The notes: generated by a model not told the origin, from the sequence alone. 64,000 nt of DNA from Blakeslea trispora (GCA_025331445.1 JAIWNE010000106.1:52459-116458), one strand, 5' to 3'; counted from the first letter of the stretch, positions 1 to 12,854 are shown. A program made the numbers and translations.

Positions 1-1848
1 GGCAATTAGACTCAGTTGTTAAACAGTCCACGCTATTTTAACAGTTGAAGAAAAAGAGGTTAAAGTAGCTGCCTATTTTGGAAGGCAATTTTCTTTTTCA
101 TTGCTTTGAATGACAGCTTTAGCAATTGATCCGTTTCTTAGTTACACATAATTGTAGAAGCTGTAATATTTGATGTGATCAGTAATTGTTCACCTTCCTT
201 TTTCTTTTAGAACAAAAAAAAAAATGAGGAGGGGGTCTTGAAGGTAATTGAATTTAGGTAATCTTTGATTTTTGTAACAGATATGACAGAATTGTTCAAT
301 AAAGCTCAACTCTGATGAACCAATAAAAAATACATACAGTGGTGTTCATACTGAGACGTATGATTTAATTAATAAAACAACATAGTGAAATAATGCAAAA
401 TAGTAACATGAATTCCTTTTATTGACCTTGAAGCAACAAAACTTCTTTCATGTTTCGTTTTTTTAACGTAATATAAACTCATTTTCCAACTGCTATAAGC
501 ATTTAATAGTTGACAAAACTCTAGGCACCTTTTCTTTTCAGAATTACTGACAGATTGCTTACAACAAAGCAAGTCATACAAACGCATTCTAAAAAACGAA
601 ATTAATATATGGCAACACTTTGCTGAATGAGCTATCATCTAATTATGTTCTCCTTGTATGTGCTTGAACTTGTTATTCTTCTTGGATGCCAAATACAAAT
701 GGCTGTCATAAAGCAAAACATTACTAGTGCTATATTTCGCAAAATGTAGTGCGCTGTCTCATAACAAAAATCAGCAAAATTGGCTACTATGTAAAGAGAG
801 TGTGAAGACACAATTACTGTGTGCAGTAGAATTGAGACTCAATTTGTTTCTTTATTACTTTCATATTTTATTGTTATTTGAATGATAGGCTGTTTGTACA
901 GGCAATAAGCCTGATCGTATAAGCTTGGTATACACGTTGGAATTGATGATGGTAAAGCCTGGTACAATGAGGGATGAATTGTTCTTTCGGCAGGCTCAAT
1001 TCCTTTTACGCTCCTTTCCTATTTACTTTATCACATCCGTCCTTCCTCTAGCGACACTACTTAACATCATCTCTCTAATTCTCCCCTCTCTGGTGCAAAT
1101 GTCAGCCCCATAGTGGCCCTTCTCAATTGATGCACTTTCTATCTGATTTACTCACAAGACCGCAACGAGGCCCTTTGTCGCACACTATCGACCAACAACC
1201 TGCATGAATCCCATTCTATAGTTGCCCAGGGCACATCGAAAACTTAGTCGCTGCATTCACTGGCGCCTTGGTTGGCTACTGTCTGTTCGAAATATCTCCA
1301 GTGCTCCCTCATAAAAGCTCATATCATTCAATGTTTACAGATGAGCTGCCATTTGACAATGCCTGATACAGTTGGCGCCCCTCTCTATTTCCTTTTGAAT
1401 CAACTCCCTGTCCGCCCCCATTCCTTTGACATTATCCTACCTTGGATTATCCGTTAGCCCACCATGCGCATGATCCTATACAAATTTGAATACCTCCAAC
1501 AGTCCAAGATTTCACCTCCCCCCCCATCCGCCAGATTATCTATGGCTAAGGTTCCTTGCTTGGTTCTCCTCCCCTCCACCTACCTAATGTCTTGACATCT
1601 AGCCCCTTCCACCTATTCATTTATTTTCACCTTCTAACTCACAAGGGTTTTTTTTAGTTACTTTTTTTCATTTTGATCTGTCCTAGGCAATTTTGTCTAA
1701 ATAGATTGTGTAGCCCAGCTGGGAAATTTTTTGCTTTAAATCCTGAAAATGAAAATCATTTGCTGACAAATAGCCATTATTTATTTATTTTTCAGTTGAG
1801 TTATATTTTTGGTTTCTTTTTCTTTTGCATTATTTTCAGATCAAAAAG
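1..1848. other. Non-coding 5' flank with a C-rich segment
   Basis: No gene can be supported here. Most of it is AT-rich with poly-A/T tracts. Positions of about 900-1640 differ sharply: the plus strand becomes C-rich with runs such as CCCCCCCC near 1510, and only short interrupted reading frames. This part could be a decayed mobile element or a pseudogene, but no terminal repeats or protein motif were recognised. The last bases (a polypyrimidine stretch ending in TTTTCAG at about 1833-1839) look like an intron 3' end just upstream of the kinase start codon, so a 5'-UTR intron is likely. Confidence 0.5.
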
Positions 1849-3267
1849 ATGGTTAACTCGGTTACAGTCAAGAACAAAGAGGGCGAATTGGTTTGTCTGA
1901 AGATCAATGAAGCCCATATCGAGATTGAGCACAAAAGCACCGATACGAAGGAGCTTGTTTCTTTTTGTTCTATCTATGGAGTTCAGTACAAACATGATGC
2001 ACACGAAATAGTCATACATTTATCTACTTCTTTTGATCCCAACATTTTATCAGAAACATCCAGCAACCCAGACTTGAACAATCTTCGACCCAAGCAAGTA
2101 CAATGGGTTCAGCGTATGTTAACGTATACTGCTACAGACGACAGTTTAGCCCCAATGGCGGATGAACTCAGAAAACAAAGCTTGCCTCATCAATCCGTAC
2201 TTGCATCTACACCTGTTTTTGTTATCTTAAATCCAACTTCTGGACAACAATTAGCTGAAAAGCATTTCAAAGATACAGTGAAGCCCATGTTGCTTACAGC
2301 TGGTTTTCAGACAATTGAGAAAATCTTGACTGAAAGTAACGGTAGAACACGCGGTATAGCTGAATCACTTGGGAAACGTCTTTCGAGTTACACGACACCA
2401 CCTATTATTGTGGCTATGGGAGGTGATGGCACATTGCACGAAATCATCAATGGTTTAGCTGATGCAGAAAGCGACAGAACCAATACTCATTTTCGACTAG
2501 GTGTGATTCCTGCAGGATCTGGCAATGCTTTTGCACTAGGACTAGGTATTGAGAGTATAGAGCAGGCTACCTTAAAAATCATTCATTCAACTGAAGAGAA
2601 ACCATTCTATCTTATGAATGTTCAGTTTGGTCATGCTACTAAAGATAAGGAGTGGTCGCAGCATATTGTGTATGATGAGATGGATAAGCCTATACGACTA
2701 CTTGTTGTGATGAGTTGGGGATTTCATGCACAAATTGTATCCAAGTCACGCTATCTACGCTACTTTATGGGCAATCAGCGATTCTCATTAGTTGCCATGT
2801 TTCTACTCAAGTTTCTGCAGCAGTATGAAGGTGAATTAGTGCTCAAACAAGTAAAGAAATATGATGCTACCAATGAGGCTTGGCCTGATTCTGCTGAGGA
2901 AGAAGTCATACTGGGCACAGATAAACGATTTACTTATTTTATCGCCAGTAAACAACACTCATTGGAAAAAGGATTTCAAATCGCACCTCACGCCTCCTGT
3001 TTGTCAAACGATTTAGATGTAGTTGCACTGCGTGAAGTAGATGCCGAGACTCTAACAAACGCAAGTATAGCAGCCTTTCAAGGCGGTAAGCATATTACTT
3101 CGCCTCAGGTAGACTATTTCAAGGCAAATGAATTGCTACTGCGTGTACCTTATAAGACAGAGCTTTGCCTAGATGGTGAGATATACAGCTTACCAGCCAA
3201 AGGCATAGTAAATCTTAAGGTTATTGAGTCATCCACTGATCGTTGTCAATTTACTGTTTTTGTATAA
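1849..3267 (+). CDS. Sphingoid long-chain base kinase (LCB4/5, sphingosine kinase family)
   Basis: Predicted to phosphorylate sphingoid bases with ATP to give long-chain base phosphates. It is a single open frame of 472 residues. The diacylglycerol-kinase catalytic fold begins at about residue 125 with VFVILNPTSGQQ, followed by the nucleotide-binding MGGDGTLHEIINGL and by IPAGSGNAFALGLGI. The C-terminal LCLDGE corresponds to the conserved DGE motif of sphingosine kinases. The length fits the family (about 400-650). The start was set at the first ATG (1849), which follows a likely intron acceptor at 1839; an upstream coding exon cannot be excluded. No transmembrane segment is evident, so membrane association would be peripheral. 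The gene converges on the transporter gene, whose stop lies about 80 bp away. A ceramide kinase or other DAGK-like lipid kinase is the alternative, but PAGSGNA with DGE favours a sphingoid base kinase. Confidence 0.85.
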   Translation: MVNSVTVKNKEGELVCLKINEAHIEIEHKSTDTKELVSFCSIYGVQYKHDAHEIVIHLSTSFDPNILSETSSNPDLNNLRPKQVQWVQRMLTYTATDDSLAPMADELRKQSLPHQSVLASTPVFVILNPTSGQQLAEKHFKDTVKPMLLTAGFQTIEKILTESNGRTRGIAESLGKRLSSYTTPPIIVAMGGDGTLHEIINGLADAESDRTNTHFRLGVIPAGSGNAFALGLGIESIEQATLKIIHSTEEKPFYLMNVQFGHATKDKEWSQHIVYDEMDKPIRLLVVMSWGFHAQIVSKSRYLRYFMGNQRFSLVAMFLLKFLQQYEGELVLKQVKKYDATNEAWPDSAEEEVILGTDKRFTYFIASKQHSLEKGFQIAPHASCLSNDLDVVALREVDAETLTNASIAAFQGGKHITSPQVDYFKANELLLRVPYKTELCLDGEIYSLPAKGIVNLKVIESSTDRCQFTVFV

Positions 3268-3345
3268 GCATCTATCATGCTTTAAGTTATTGTATTTACA
3301 AAAAATTAAACCTGTGAGTGATAGCAGTATGATCTATGATGAAGT

Positions 3346-4706
3346 CTATAAAGTGTGCTCGCTATTATCACTAAACAGAGGCGTACTTTCCTCATCGTTC
3401 TTTGCATGGTCAGGTGATGTAGGTGATACTAAGCTAAAGACGGTTACACTGATGATGACAAGTGTATAAGCAATGGGGTAAAATGGTGGCATCTAATATC
3501 ACTGGATGAGTATAGTATGTTAATCATGATTCTCAGTTACCTTTGCGTTTAAAAACAAAAGCCCGACAACGAGTGAGTAGAAGTTGCTGGTGATTAGATT
3601 CATACTAAGAAAAGCAGCGCCTGCCATTCGATATACTGTTGGCACAAGAGAATACATACAGAACAAACACAAGACATACACAGTCACTAGGCCCACTTTA
3701 CAATCAATAAAAAAAAAATTAGCTTGCAGTCTATGTGCAACATAAGATGACTTACAGATGGGCCATGACCATGCTATGGCTGTCACATGATCATATTCAA
3801 AAATAAGCCTATTAGATTAGGTGAATGATCGGCAGTTTGGACAGGTGTTACAGTGCATACATTTGAATACCACAGAATATACTGCCCCAATAGCCAGCTT
3901 TTTTCAGAAACTCACTTGAGTCATAGCGTTGAACAAGGTGTTCCTCAGTTACGTTGCTGACAGCATACAAAGTTGCACTGATAAGCTTCGTAAAAAGAAA
4001 GAAATCGGTCAGTGCTGGCAAAAGAAGATCCGCTTCAATTGTTACTTTACACAAATTATATCACCAATCCAACTATGATTCGCTATATACAAAATGGCAT
4101 TAATGACAGTTCAATAAGGCCAATTTATCTCTATGTTACCTGTAGAGTCACCCTCACTACCCATAGTATCTCCCCAGATCAACAATCCCAGTCCAATAAG
4201 ACAAATAATAGCGCTTTGGACATGTAACTTGCTGTATTTGGCACTCAGGAACAATGCTGAAAGTAACATGATGCATGGAATAGACCATGAGGATAACACA
4301 AGCGCTGAGAGAACCGAAGTCCTCTTAAAGGCCAGTACAGCAAGTGCATTGGCTAAAGTAAAGAGTTACATATGGGTTATACATACACATGAATGCATAT
4401 CTTACCATGAACATCAGCAAAAGAGAATGCCAAAACTACAAAAAACAAGCCTAATTAACTCGAGGCATATATATGTAAATATGTCTTACATTGCCATTGC
4501 GTTTGAGTTGAACCTGATCTCGTTTCTGTTGCGATGAGGGTATAGACAGAGGCCAATAAGAGATAATTGCAAAAGTTTTGTGTAAATGGTATACTGATTT
4601 GATATGTGTTCCAGAGAGCAGAAGAAGCTGCACTTGTCCCTGTAATACACAGAGACAATAATTGTCCTAAGCCAACTGCTAACACAGTCTTTTTACTGAT
4701 TTGCAT
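3346..4706 (-). CDS. SLC35F1/F2-type solute carrier (drug/metabolite transporter superfamily)
   Basis: Multi-spanning membrane transporter resembling animal SLC35F1/F2 and the fungal DUF914 family; substrate unknown. I join about seven or eight short exons. Exon 1 starts at ATG 4706 and encodes the family block GLGQLLSLCITGTSAASS and YQISIPFTQNF. Later exons give FSFADVHANALAVLAFKRTS, SSWSIPCIMLLSALFLSAKY, CLIGLGLLIWGD, IGDIICV, ATLYAVSNVTEE, GIQMLIFEYDHVTAIAW and MYSLVPTVYRMAGAAF. The last exon carries FYPIAYTLVIISVTVFSL, a polar tail and a TAG at 3346-3348. The total of about 320-330 residues is slightly shorter than typical family members (about 370-420). The order of motifs matches the family throughout. 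The N-terminal cytosolic tail is very short. Individual splice junctions come from frame continuity and are less certain than the identity. Confidence 0.8.
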
Positions 4707-4728
4707 ATAAATTAAAATTAAACGAAAA

Positions 4729-4731
<3 letters not shown>

Positions 4732-4760
<29 letters not shown>
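4732..4760. repeat. Poly-A tract
   Basis: An uninterrupted run of about 29 A on the plus strand, in the short gap between the start of the SLC35F-type gene and the 3' end of the RERD-repeat gene. It may belong to the promoter of the former. It is the longest homopolymer in the window and a likely length-variable site. Confidence 0.9.
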
Positions 4761-4763
<3 letters not shown>

Positions 4764-4791
4764 TTAATTATTTGTAAACTGACTTTAATTT

Positions 4792-6512
4792 CTATTGGCG
4801 TGAAAAGAATCTTTGAATTAAGGGTTGGATTTTGGAAACAGGGCCAATCGTCAATGGTTTGCCAGTATCGCTTGTATAAAATAAATAGTATTCGCCAGCC
4901 ATGATTTGCTTTTTTATCGGACTGTCCTCTCTGGATTTATTGTTGATGGCATCCTCATAATCCTTAGGTTCACCATAAGATGTAGTGCCAGTGGGTGTTG
5001 TGATAAGCACTCGATTTGGATTTGACCGAATTTGTATGGTGCCTTCGTCAACGAGACAAACAGGCTTTGTGTTTTCGTTGTAGGTTGAATTAGAATTTTC
5101 GAATAAAGGTTTACTTGCACTGCTCGTTCTAATTCTAGGGGGTGCATCTAGTCGAGTACTGCTTGACGGAACAGTAGGCGGTTCATTCGTTGTTATCGGA
5201 GAAGGGGCTGGTTTGTATGGTTGTTGTTGTGGCCATGGGCGTTGTCTTGGATCTTGTTGTCTTAATGGGTTTAGATTGGGTCTTGGGTCTGGGTGGTTAT
5301 AGGAACTTTGAGGTCTAGTTGGAATCTTTGCTGACCATAAAGGAGATGAAGGAGCAGGTGCTTCTGTAGATGAATGGGGTCGAGAACTGGCCGGCAAACG
5401 TTGACGATGATCCCTTATAGGTGAAGAGGGAGACATGATGGGAGAGCGTGGTTCAACAGATGATCTTGGGCTAACAGTAGGACTGGCAGATGCACGGGAA
5501 TCCAACCTAACTCGTTTTTTAGAGTGATCTTCAGCTGCTGAGTAAGAGCTATTTCTGTTCTCATAATCATTAGCATTGCGTTGTCTTGGTGAATCGTATC
5601 TGCCTTTGTAGTATCTATCTCTATCTCTGTCTCTATTTCTATCTCTTTCTCTATCTCTTTCTCTATTTCTGTCTCTATCCCTGGCTCTATCTCTGCTGTC
5701 TCTAATGTCCCGGTCGCGGCTTCGATCCCGGTCTCGGTCTCTTTCCCATTCTCGATCTCTTTGTCGCTCTTTCTCTCTTCTCTCCTTTCTAATTCTATCT
5801 CGTTCACGGTCTTCATCTGTTTCCGGAGCTTTATTCAGGGTTTCCGCAGAAACAGAGTTCAATTCTTTTGCATGATAGTTGTCAAGTTCTTTAAGCTGTT
5901 CTGAGTGCTTTTTGTTCAACAATTCGAAGCCGTCTCTAAATTTTTTCTTTTTTGTTTTGGGATAAACAAATTTAATCTATGTATTCTTACTTGTGACTGG
6001 AAAATTTACCTGAATAAGTTGCATAGCTTCGTCTTGACCAGAGTCTTTCACTTTCTGCTCTTTCGGCTGCTCCAGCGCTGTCAAATCTAAATAGTTCTCA
6101 AATCGACTACCGGCAACAATAATAGATAGAAAGCTTGATATGGCGTCACTATTTTCGGACAGAAAATCAGATCCTTCAATCATCTCACAGTAATCATCAT
6201 GCGTATTATTGTTGCAGGTCTCTTTTTTGTATCGCTTTGCAAACTCTTGCTGAAACTGGTGAAGTTCGTTCACTTGTTGCTTGGCAAGGCGATTGTTTTC
6301 TCGAGCATGCTTTTTCTTAAGTATATCTTGAATTCTTTTAGGATTAGCACCGCCTAAGGGTGTGTCAGAAGGAAGAAAAAGTTCTTCATTACTAGAAAAA
6401 AAAAGAGTAAGCTTTTATTTGCCTCTTCTGAAGCTTGTTTTTTTTTTTACTTTATATCATTTTCTTGAAGTATCCAGAATAACTCTTCTCCAATAGGCAT
6501 ATGAAAGTCAGG
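4792..6512 (-). CDS. RERD-repeat nuclear-type protein, function unknown
   Basis: At least three exons. The first clear coding exon contains FHMPIGEELFWILQENDIK (about 6512-6446), the next runs from SNEELFLPSDTPLGG through KKKHARENNRLAKQQ to about 5990, and the last encodes about 370 residues. The last exon has a coiled-coil-like start (LLNKKHSEQLKEL), then some 60 residues of almost pure RD/RERD repeats (about 5780-5600), an S/P-rich low-complexity region, and a C-terminal block ending GEYYLFYTSDTGKPLTIGP...IQRFFSRQ that looks folded. RD/RERD tracts are common in RNA-processing and chromatin proteins, so a nuclear role is an inference. The true start was not found: the first exon seen needs two bases from an upstream exon, and ATG 6575 is only a candidate. 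I do not recognise the family. Confidence 0.6.
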
Positions 6513-6746
6513 ATAACTAGGTAAAAAAAGAAGAAGGGAAAAATCACAAAAGAAAAAGCAGTCATTGTAGACATATTCCACTCAAAAAGTTATTGCATGA
6601 ACTTTGTCTCTTATAAAAGCTTGTTTATAAAGGGAAAATAAGAAGAGAAAAATCAATTCGCTTTTTCAGTAAAAATATCAGTATAAAACCTGCATAAAGA
6701 AAAAGAAAATAGGTGAGTGTTTTATCTATAAATCAATTGCTCCTTC

Positions 6747-9700
6747 TTACTCTGATAGTGGTAGTTTGATTCGGTGGCGATGAGCCATTTCTTCTATATA
6801 CTCTTTTCGGATCACATAAGGTCTAGTGTATGTATCAGTCACAACGCGACATGCCTGATGTGCTGAGATGGCTGTACTTCTAACCATAGAGCCCAATGCA
6901 TGTCGACTAACAACAATACCGTCAACGAGAGGCCCGAAAATCTAATGCCAAAGTGAGTTTTAAGACATTTATATAAAACAAGGAACTTACCAATGCATTT
7001 TCATGAAGACGCTGGCTGGCTAGTAATGCTTGCGGAGCTGTATCAAAGGAGGGCACTAGAATCCTAATCCAATAAAGGCTATCAGCGCTATGCTTTAATG
7101 GATTAATAAAGATGTAGACCATAGCTTTCGATTGTGGTGCGCTAGACATCTTGATCAACTTGGCTAACTTTTTGTATTCAGCCAAGTCTTCAATCCATAC
7201 AACACATACATGATCGTCTGAAGAAACATGCTGATGTATGGAAGACACCGTCTTTGCTTCTTCTTCTTCTTGTTGTTGTTGTTCATTTGGGTCTTTAAGA
7301 AAGTAAGGTACATTAACTACAAGCTCAGCTGTACGATCGGAATAATAGGGTATTTTGTCGCAAAGAGTTTCTTCGAGTTTGCCTTTGTATCCTTTGTGAT
7401 CTTGGATATCGATTGGCCAACTAAGACAATGAATGAACTGTAAAAACTGCTGACTTAGCGCTGGGGGATCCTCTACAAGCTCCCTCCAGCTAGCATTTCC
7501 TGAAGTGGCATAGTAAGCAGAGATAGAGATACAATCACGCTCGTTTAGTTGATCTAGTTTTTCCATCTCATGAATCAGTGCCTCATTAGAATGCAGTGGT
7601 GTCACGTGATGTCTATTCTGAGGCAGCAAGAATCCAATTTGAGAAAGAAATAGTCTAAATGCTCGGGGAGAATGAGCATCCACATTAGAACATGTAGGTG
7701 AAACTTGGTAGGTATGTAAAAATCGAGAGTCTGATTTGTCTTTACTGTTAAGACTATAGTTTGGGTTGAGCTGTTGTTCCATGAGTGATTTGACTGCTTC
7801 CCACTGCTGCCAGCTATCGGAGCCAGGCACAAATACTTTATCGAGTGTTGGTAATTCTCTTTCATTGACTGCTGTTGCAGTAGGCACAGTCACTGGCTTT
7901 TGGATTTTCTTGGCCTCTGTTGGGGGCTTCAAGAATGAGGATGTTACCGACGACTGCTGGTGCTGTTGCTGTTGATTTGATTGGATTGTTCTTAAAGCAT
8001 CTTCCTTATATTTGGCTTCCATAGACCAAACATATCTACCAGTGGTATCTCGAATAATCAATGTGATGGAAGGAATACTGTTCAAAAGAGCCTGATCTTG
8101 ATGATCAGGACTCGTATTGTCAATCAAAGTAAGCACGGTACGTTTGTCGATCAAGAAAAAGCGAATAGAGGAAGAGACAGTTTCTCTTTTAGATGCCAGT
8201 AGTTCCTTTAACTGCTTTGTATCGCCTATTATCTCCTGTTGACTGAAAGCAGCAAACTGTCCTAGATGATTGACAAGCTGAGACATGCAGTATTCAGCTG
8301 CCATACGTACAGCAACCTCTTCCTTTTTACGTACAGCAGAACTGTTGCGAAAGTTGGGATTGCTTGAGGGAGATGACTGTTGAGCCAAATTTGAATCTTG
8401 TTGATGCGATTTGTTACCACGAGGTGGTAACTGAAACAGTTGTTTTGTCGGCGGAAATCCAGTTTCACGTCGCTTCTTCTTTTCCACGTTCACAGGCTCT
8501 GTTGTGGATGTGTTGATTTCCTTGTCGAAAATAGTGATACCCTTACTGAGGGTAGCAATCACAGCCTTATAGCAATCACGATCATCAATGATCCACTGGC
8601 TGATTAAGATCCATTTGATCATACAGTCATAAGCTTGAACAATCAAAGGATATGTCTGTACTAGCTTTCCAGCGTTGATCAAAGTGTCTACATATCGACT
8701 GAGAGCTAATACAAGCTCCCTTGCTACGTTCTTGCTGTCTCTTTTGACAAAGTCATACAAATCTACGAAATCCATAAGAACATCAAAAGCCACAAGAGTC
8801 ACATCAGCAGGCAATTGCATAGTCAAGATCTTTTCTTGGATAAGCTTAACAACAGTGCCGACAAGGCCAGGGCAGAAAGGAACATCTTCAATAACGTATA
8901 CATTGATCAAATGAAGTATGTATCTCATGTTATAAGAAGAAGTTTCAGTGCGAAGAGACTTGAGTAGGATTTCCAAAATGTAGAACTTGAGCTATTGTTT
9001 TTTTTTTGAGAAATCAGTGCATTTGTATAAGATAGACTCCTTTTTTTTTTGTGATTTACAGATAAAAATGGCTTGTCATTCTCCCCTCCTGAAGGCGATG
9101 CATACAACACTCGGATCTATAGGGAAATCCAATTAGTCTTTCGATTTACTGCAATTAGATGATATATCTGTATATATATATCCTCTTTTTTTCTTTAAAA
9201 AAAGAAGTAAAGTATGTTTCCTTTCCGTTCAATAAAAAAAATAAAATAAAAAATAAACTTCATACTATCATTTTCTATCCACTAACCAACTGTGTAACTA
9301 ATTGTTCTTGTTCACCTACCACGGACACATTTTCCGAAGATGCAATCCCAGAATCTGAAGAATCCCAGTTAAACTTGGCAAATTCTGCCTTGTCAAAATG
9401 ATTGGGCAAACACATGATTGTACTCAAGACTTTGATAGCAGCCAACCGTAGATTATCAATAGAGACTTGGGTCTTACATTCAAACTTCATCTTTGGTAAA
9501 ACCATTTTAATAGCGGATATGAAATCTGGTACTAACATCCGTACGCCTTCCAAATCAGTTGCAAATAGCTCTGTGCATGACAATAGAATGGTAGGTAAGC
9601 ATGTATTTGATTTAAGACCAGTCATTAAAGAAGCATAAAATCGCTCAATATAAGTCCGCAAAAAAGGTTGACGCTTTTGAGGCTTGCAAAAGATACGACA

Positions 9701-11170
9701 CAGTGTCGCCAGGGACTCTGCACAGCCGCGTTGTGCTTCTGAATCCGCACTTTCAGCTCTGGAAGCTGCATCAAATAGAAAAGTGCCAAACATATTAAGC
9801 AGCGTATTGCCATCGGGTGAATTGGTCACGTATGTTGCTGACTCAGTGTCTTTGTTTAATGTGTCAACCAGATTGCCAATCCCTAGCATGGCCAAGGTGA
9901 AATTGCTGCTAGGTAATTGTAGTGGATGAGGTATTAAATAGATAATACGATGCCAAGCGTAATGAGCAAATTCATTTGGCAATTCTAGTCTCACATTTGG
10001 TCCATTCACAAATACACCTTCAACCTTCTCTTGCTCTCCATAAACTAATTGCTGAATATGCTCTGTGAGAGCCAGTGAAGTTGCATTCCATTGCTGAATG
10101 GCCTTAGAACGGTGAATCCAGCGGCCAAAACAACTTTTGAGAATATCCCACATCTCCACATCCATTGTTTTTGATCGAAGCCACAGTTCAAACAGGACCT
10201 GAAGTAGACTATCACAAAGTTCATCTGCCATGTTCATCACTCCTAGATTGGAAGTATCTCCAGCAGGCTCCTTTAGTAAGTAATCGGTAATACCCAGCAT
10301 GACTTTGAGCAAAACTGCCCAAGTGTCTGTAGACATTTGAAGCGTTCTGCCAGCTGTAGCGTATACACGAAGGGATTTTTTACAGAGGTCCACATGTCTT
10401 TGAACCAGTTGAGCTAGCGTTTCTTTTAGTGTCGTGTGAGGTGTACCTGAGCTTCCGTTTGTAGTGGAAGATACGCCCGGGATAGAAGCAGCTGTCATTG
10501 CATTCGTATTTGAGGTAGGAGTGGATGTACTGGCAGGAGGATTAAAGGTGATGGGCACAATCCCACCATGAGCGCTTACTGGCAGCATGTTGATGTGAAA
10601 AGAAGCACTTGCTTTAGGAGGTAGTAGGTGTGGTTTTTCATGACCAGTCGTTGTGTTATGTGCAGTGGTATTTGAGTTGGTATAGTTGTTGTTAGAAGGT
10701 GAAGAAGGATTATTTCGAACGATACGAGGCTGAAACAGAAGTGAAAGCTGATGGAAAATGATTTGGTAAAACTCTTGTTCCAGGTTCTCATTCATGACAG
10801 CTACAGGACGCGCTTGAGCCTCAAATAGCCACCGAGAATAGATGTCAACATCATCGCTAGTGATGGACATGTCCTCTAAGGGTAAGTTAAATCCTTGCCC
10901 TATCACTTCCATAAACCATTTTATGTGAGCAGGTGAAGAAAAAACAGACGGATCGGGCGGTTGTTTGCCTGGTGGTGGATGTAGGTAACTGGTGATTTCT
11001 GATATTAATACTCTTCGTATAGACAGTGGAAGTGAGCCAAGTATATTGGTTTCTAAATAAAGGATAGCATTAGCTCAAGAAAACAAGGCTATAGAAGAAA
11101 CAGTTTTATTCAAGCATTTACGTGTATCATGCTGTAACAAACGAAGCTGAGCTATCCAATCCAGGAACAT
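6747..11170 (-). CDS. Ral GTPase-activating protein subunit beta (RalGAP beta)
   Basis: About 1,340 residues over at least five exons, close to animal RalGAP beta (about 1,490). The N-terminus MFLDWIAQLRLLQHD (ATG 11170) corresponds to the family start, followed by the conserved KWFMEVIGQGFNLPLED block and DVDIYSRWLFEA. Mid-protein blocks include NTLLNMFGTFLFDAA, AESLATLCRIFCKP and MLVPDFISAIKMVLP. The C-terminal Rap/RalGAP-like domain holds DDHVCVVWIEDLAEY and, after the last intron, IFGPLVDGIVVSRHALGSMV, ending KLPLSE and TAA at 6747-6749. In animals the beta subunit pairs with a catalytic alpha subunit to switch off Ral; the beta GAP fold lacks catalytic activity. By analogy it regulates a Ras/Ral-like or Rheb-like GTPase with a partner encoded elsewhere. 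A poly-Q stretch occurs at about 7955-7980. The 5' neighbour is presenilin, same strand, about 560 bp away. Confidence 0.88.
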
Positions 11171-11732
11171 AAAATAACAGAGAATACACTGTTGTGCTGA
11201 TAAAATCCAAATTTAAAAAGCAGAAAAGAGAGTTTGCTTATCGTTCCTAAAAAAAAACAAATGACAAGAAAATTAACCTTCCGCTCTATTTGATGGCGAG
11301 TTAGCCATATCCTCTTTCCTTTATTCTCACTCCTCACCTTTTTGATAACAAAGGCTCCGTAACAAAACCAAGATTGTGTCCACCCCAGAATGCTACTGAA
11401 CAACAAATCTACAAGAAAGGCATTCAAAGATACAAGCATTATACCATAGGGAGTACAAAGTTTGACAAGATCTCAAAAAACATACAGGCAACTGACCTAA
11501 ATAGAAGAGCCAGCAAACTCTGACTAGAGTCATTCATAAAGCTATTGAAGCTTCTCATTCTTGAGGGACCAATCTTTTGATGAACAAAAAGAAAAAAAAA
11601 GTTCTCTGCAGATAATGAAAGAGGACTGAAGCCATATCCCAATGAACGTTTTCCAAGTAGCAAAATTTATGAATCGAATAATTAGCCCAAGAGCTTATTT
11701 TATTCTCTATGTTGTTTTGTTGGTATAAGGAG
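11171..11732. other. Intergenic: presenilin 3' side and RalGAP beta 5' side
   Basis: About 560 bp between two minus-strand genes. Short open stretches exist (for example ATG-led peptides near 11565), but joining them to the RalGAP beta frame fails, and the RalGAP beta start at 11170 already aligns with the family N-terminus. The segment is therefore best read as 3' UTR of presenilin plus promoter of RalGAP beta. Confidence 0.5.
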
Positions 11733-12854
11733 CTAAAATGCAACAAGGTCTAAGCTAAGCTGTCTAATCATAGGGCCTGTCATAAAGTAGCTAATCGCAT
11801 AAGTGATGGACCCAAAAAATATAGAAAAAGGCAAGGCTGGTAGTGCTTTTCTTTTGATAGTCAAGATCAATATCGTCAATGCAAGTCCCTACAGATAATG
11901 TAAGCTCTCTTTTAGTATTTGTTTGTTCTTTTTAAGGTTTTGCTTACGATTAAGATAGATATGATACATAAACACAATGTAACAGCATCTGTTCTGGATG
12001 CTTTTCCTACAAGTACACTGTAAAAAATAAAATCACCCAAGCCGAGTTTAATTGCGTTCATGTCGTCTTCCTCCTCCTCTTCTTCTTCAAATTCTTGTCT
12101 GTTTCTTTGATTTAAGCCAGTAGGTTCAATAGGAATTTCTATTGTTGGAAGGGAAAATCTTGTATTGTTGGCTCTGCTGGTAGAACGTTCACTTTGCATC
12201 TGTACATCCTCTTCTAGAGTCTCAACAGTGTGATAGCCTGTATGGTTGCCTTTATAGAACGGAATCCAACTTGTGAGAGAAGAAATAAGTGATCTCTGGC
12301 TTGAAACTTGAGTTGTATAACCGCCAGCAACCTGGTTACCTGGGGTATCAAAACTGGCCATACCCACTGAATAAATAAGAGCAGGAATTTCTTCGTCTCT
12401 TTCTTCAGCTATTGAAATCAAAAGCTGTAATGGTCCTGCAGGACATAAGACTGCAAAGAGGTCTTTGGTTTTTTAAGAACTAATGAACAACATAATATTT
12501 GCTTCATTTGTCTACTCTATACATACCATAGACAGCTACAGCTACCAGTACTGTCCAAGTAGTCCAAAACGGCATTCTAAGCATACTGATTGACTATTAA
12601 AAAAAAAGAAGAGTAGAAGTTGTAAATTCAAAAGAAACTGTCAAGCAGAAAACATAAATGTTGCACTCACTGTAACTGCACTTATCGCAATTAGGTAGGC
12701 CTGTTGAACCCAAAGAGGACTGTTCCAAAAGACAGCTATCACTCCAACAATTGAAAAGTTCCAAGCACATATGGCTAAAGTAAAATAATCTAATGATATC
12801 TGGTAGACATCCATAATCCCACTAATAAAATACACATCAGTATCTTGCTTTTTA

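Noticed and set aside
5415..5816. Minus-strand E/I-rich frame in the RERD tract
   Set aside because: A frame-shifted reading of the same RERD repeats; the RD/RE reading continues into conserved-looking sequence and is preferred.
11439..11746. Possible extra N-terminal exons of RalGAP beta
   Set aside because: Joins give stops or wrong phase, and ATG 11170 already aligns with the family N-terminus.
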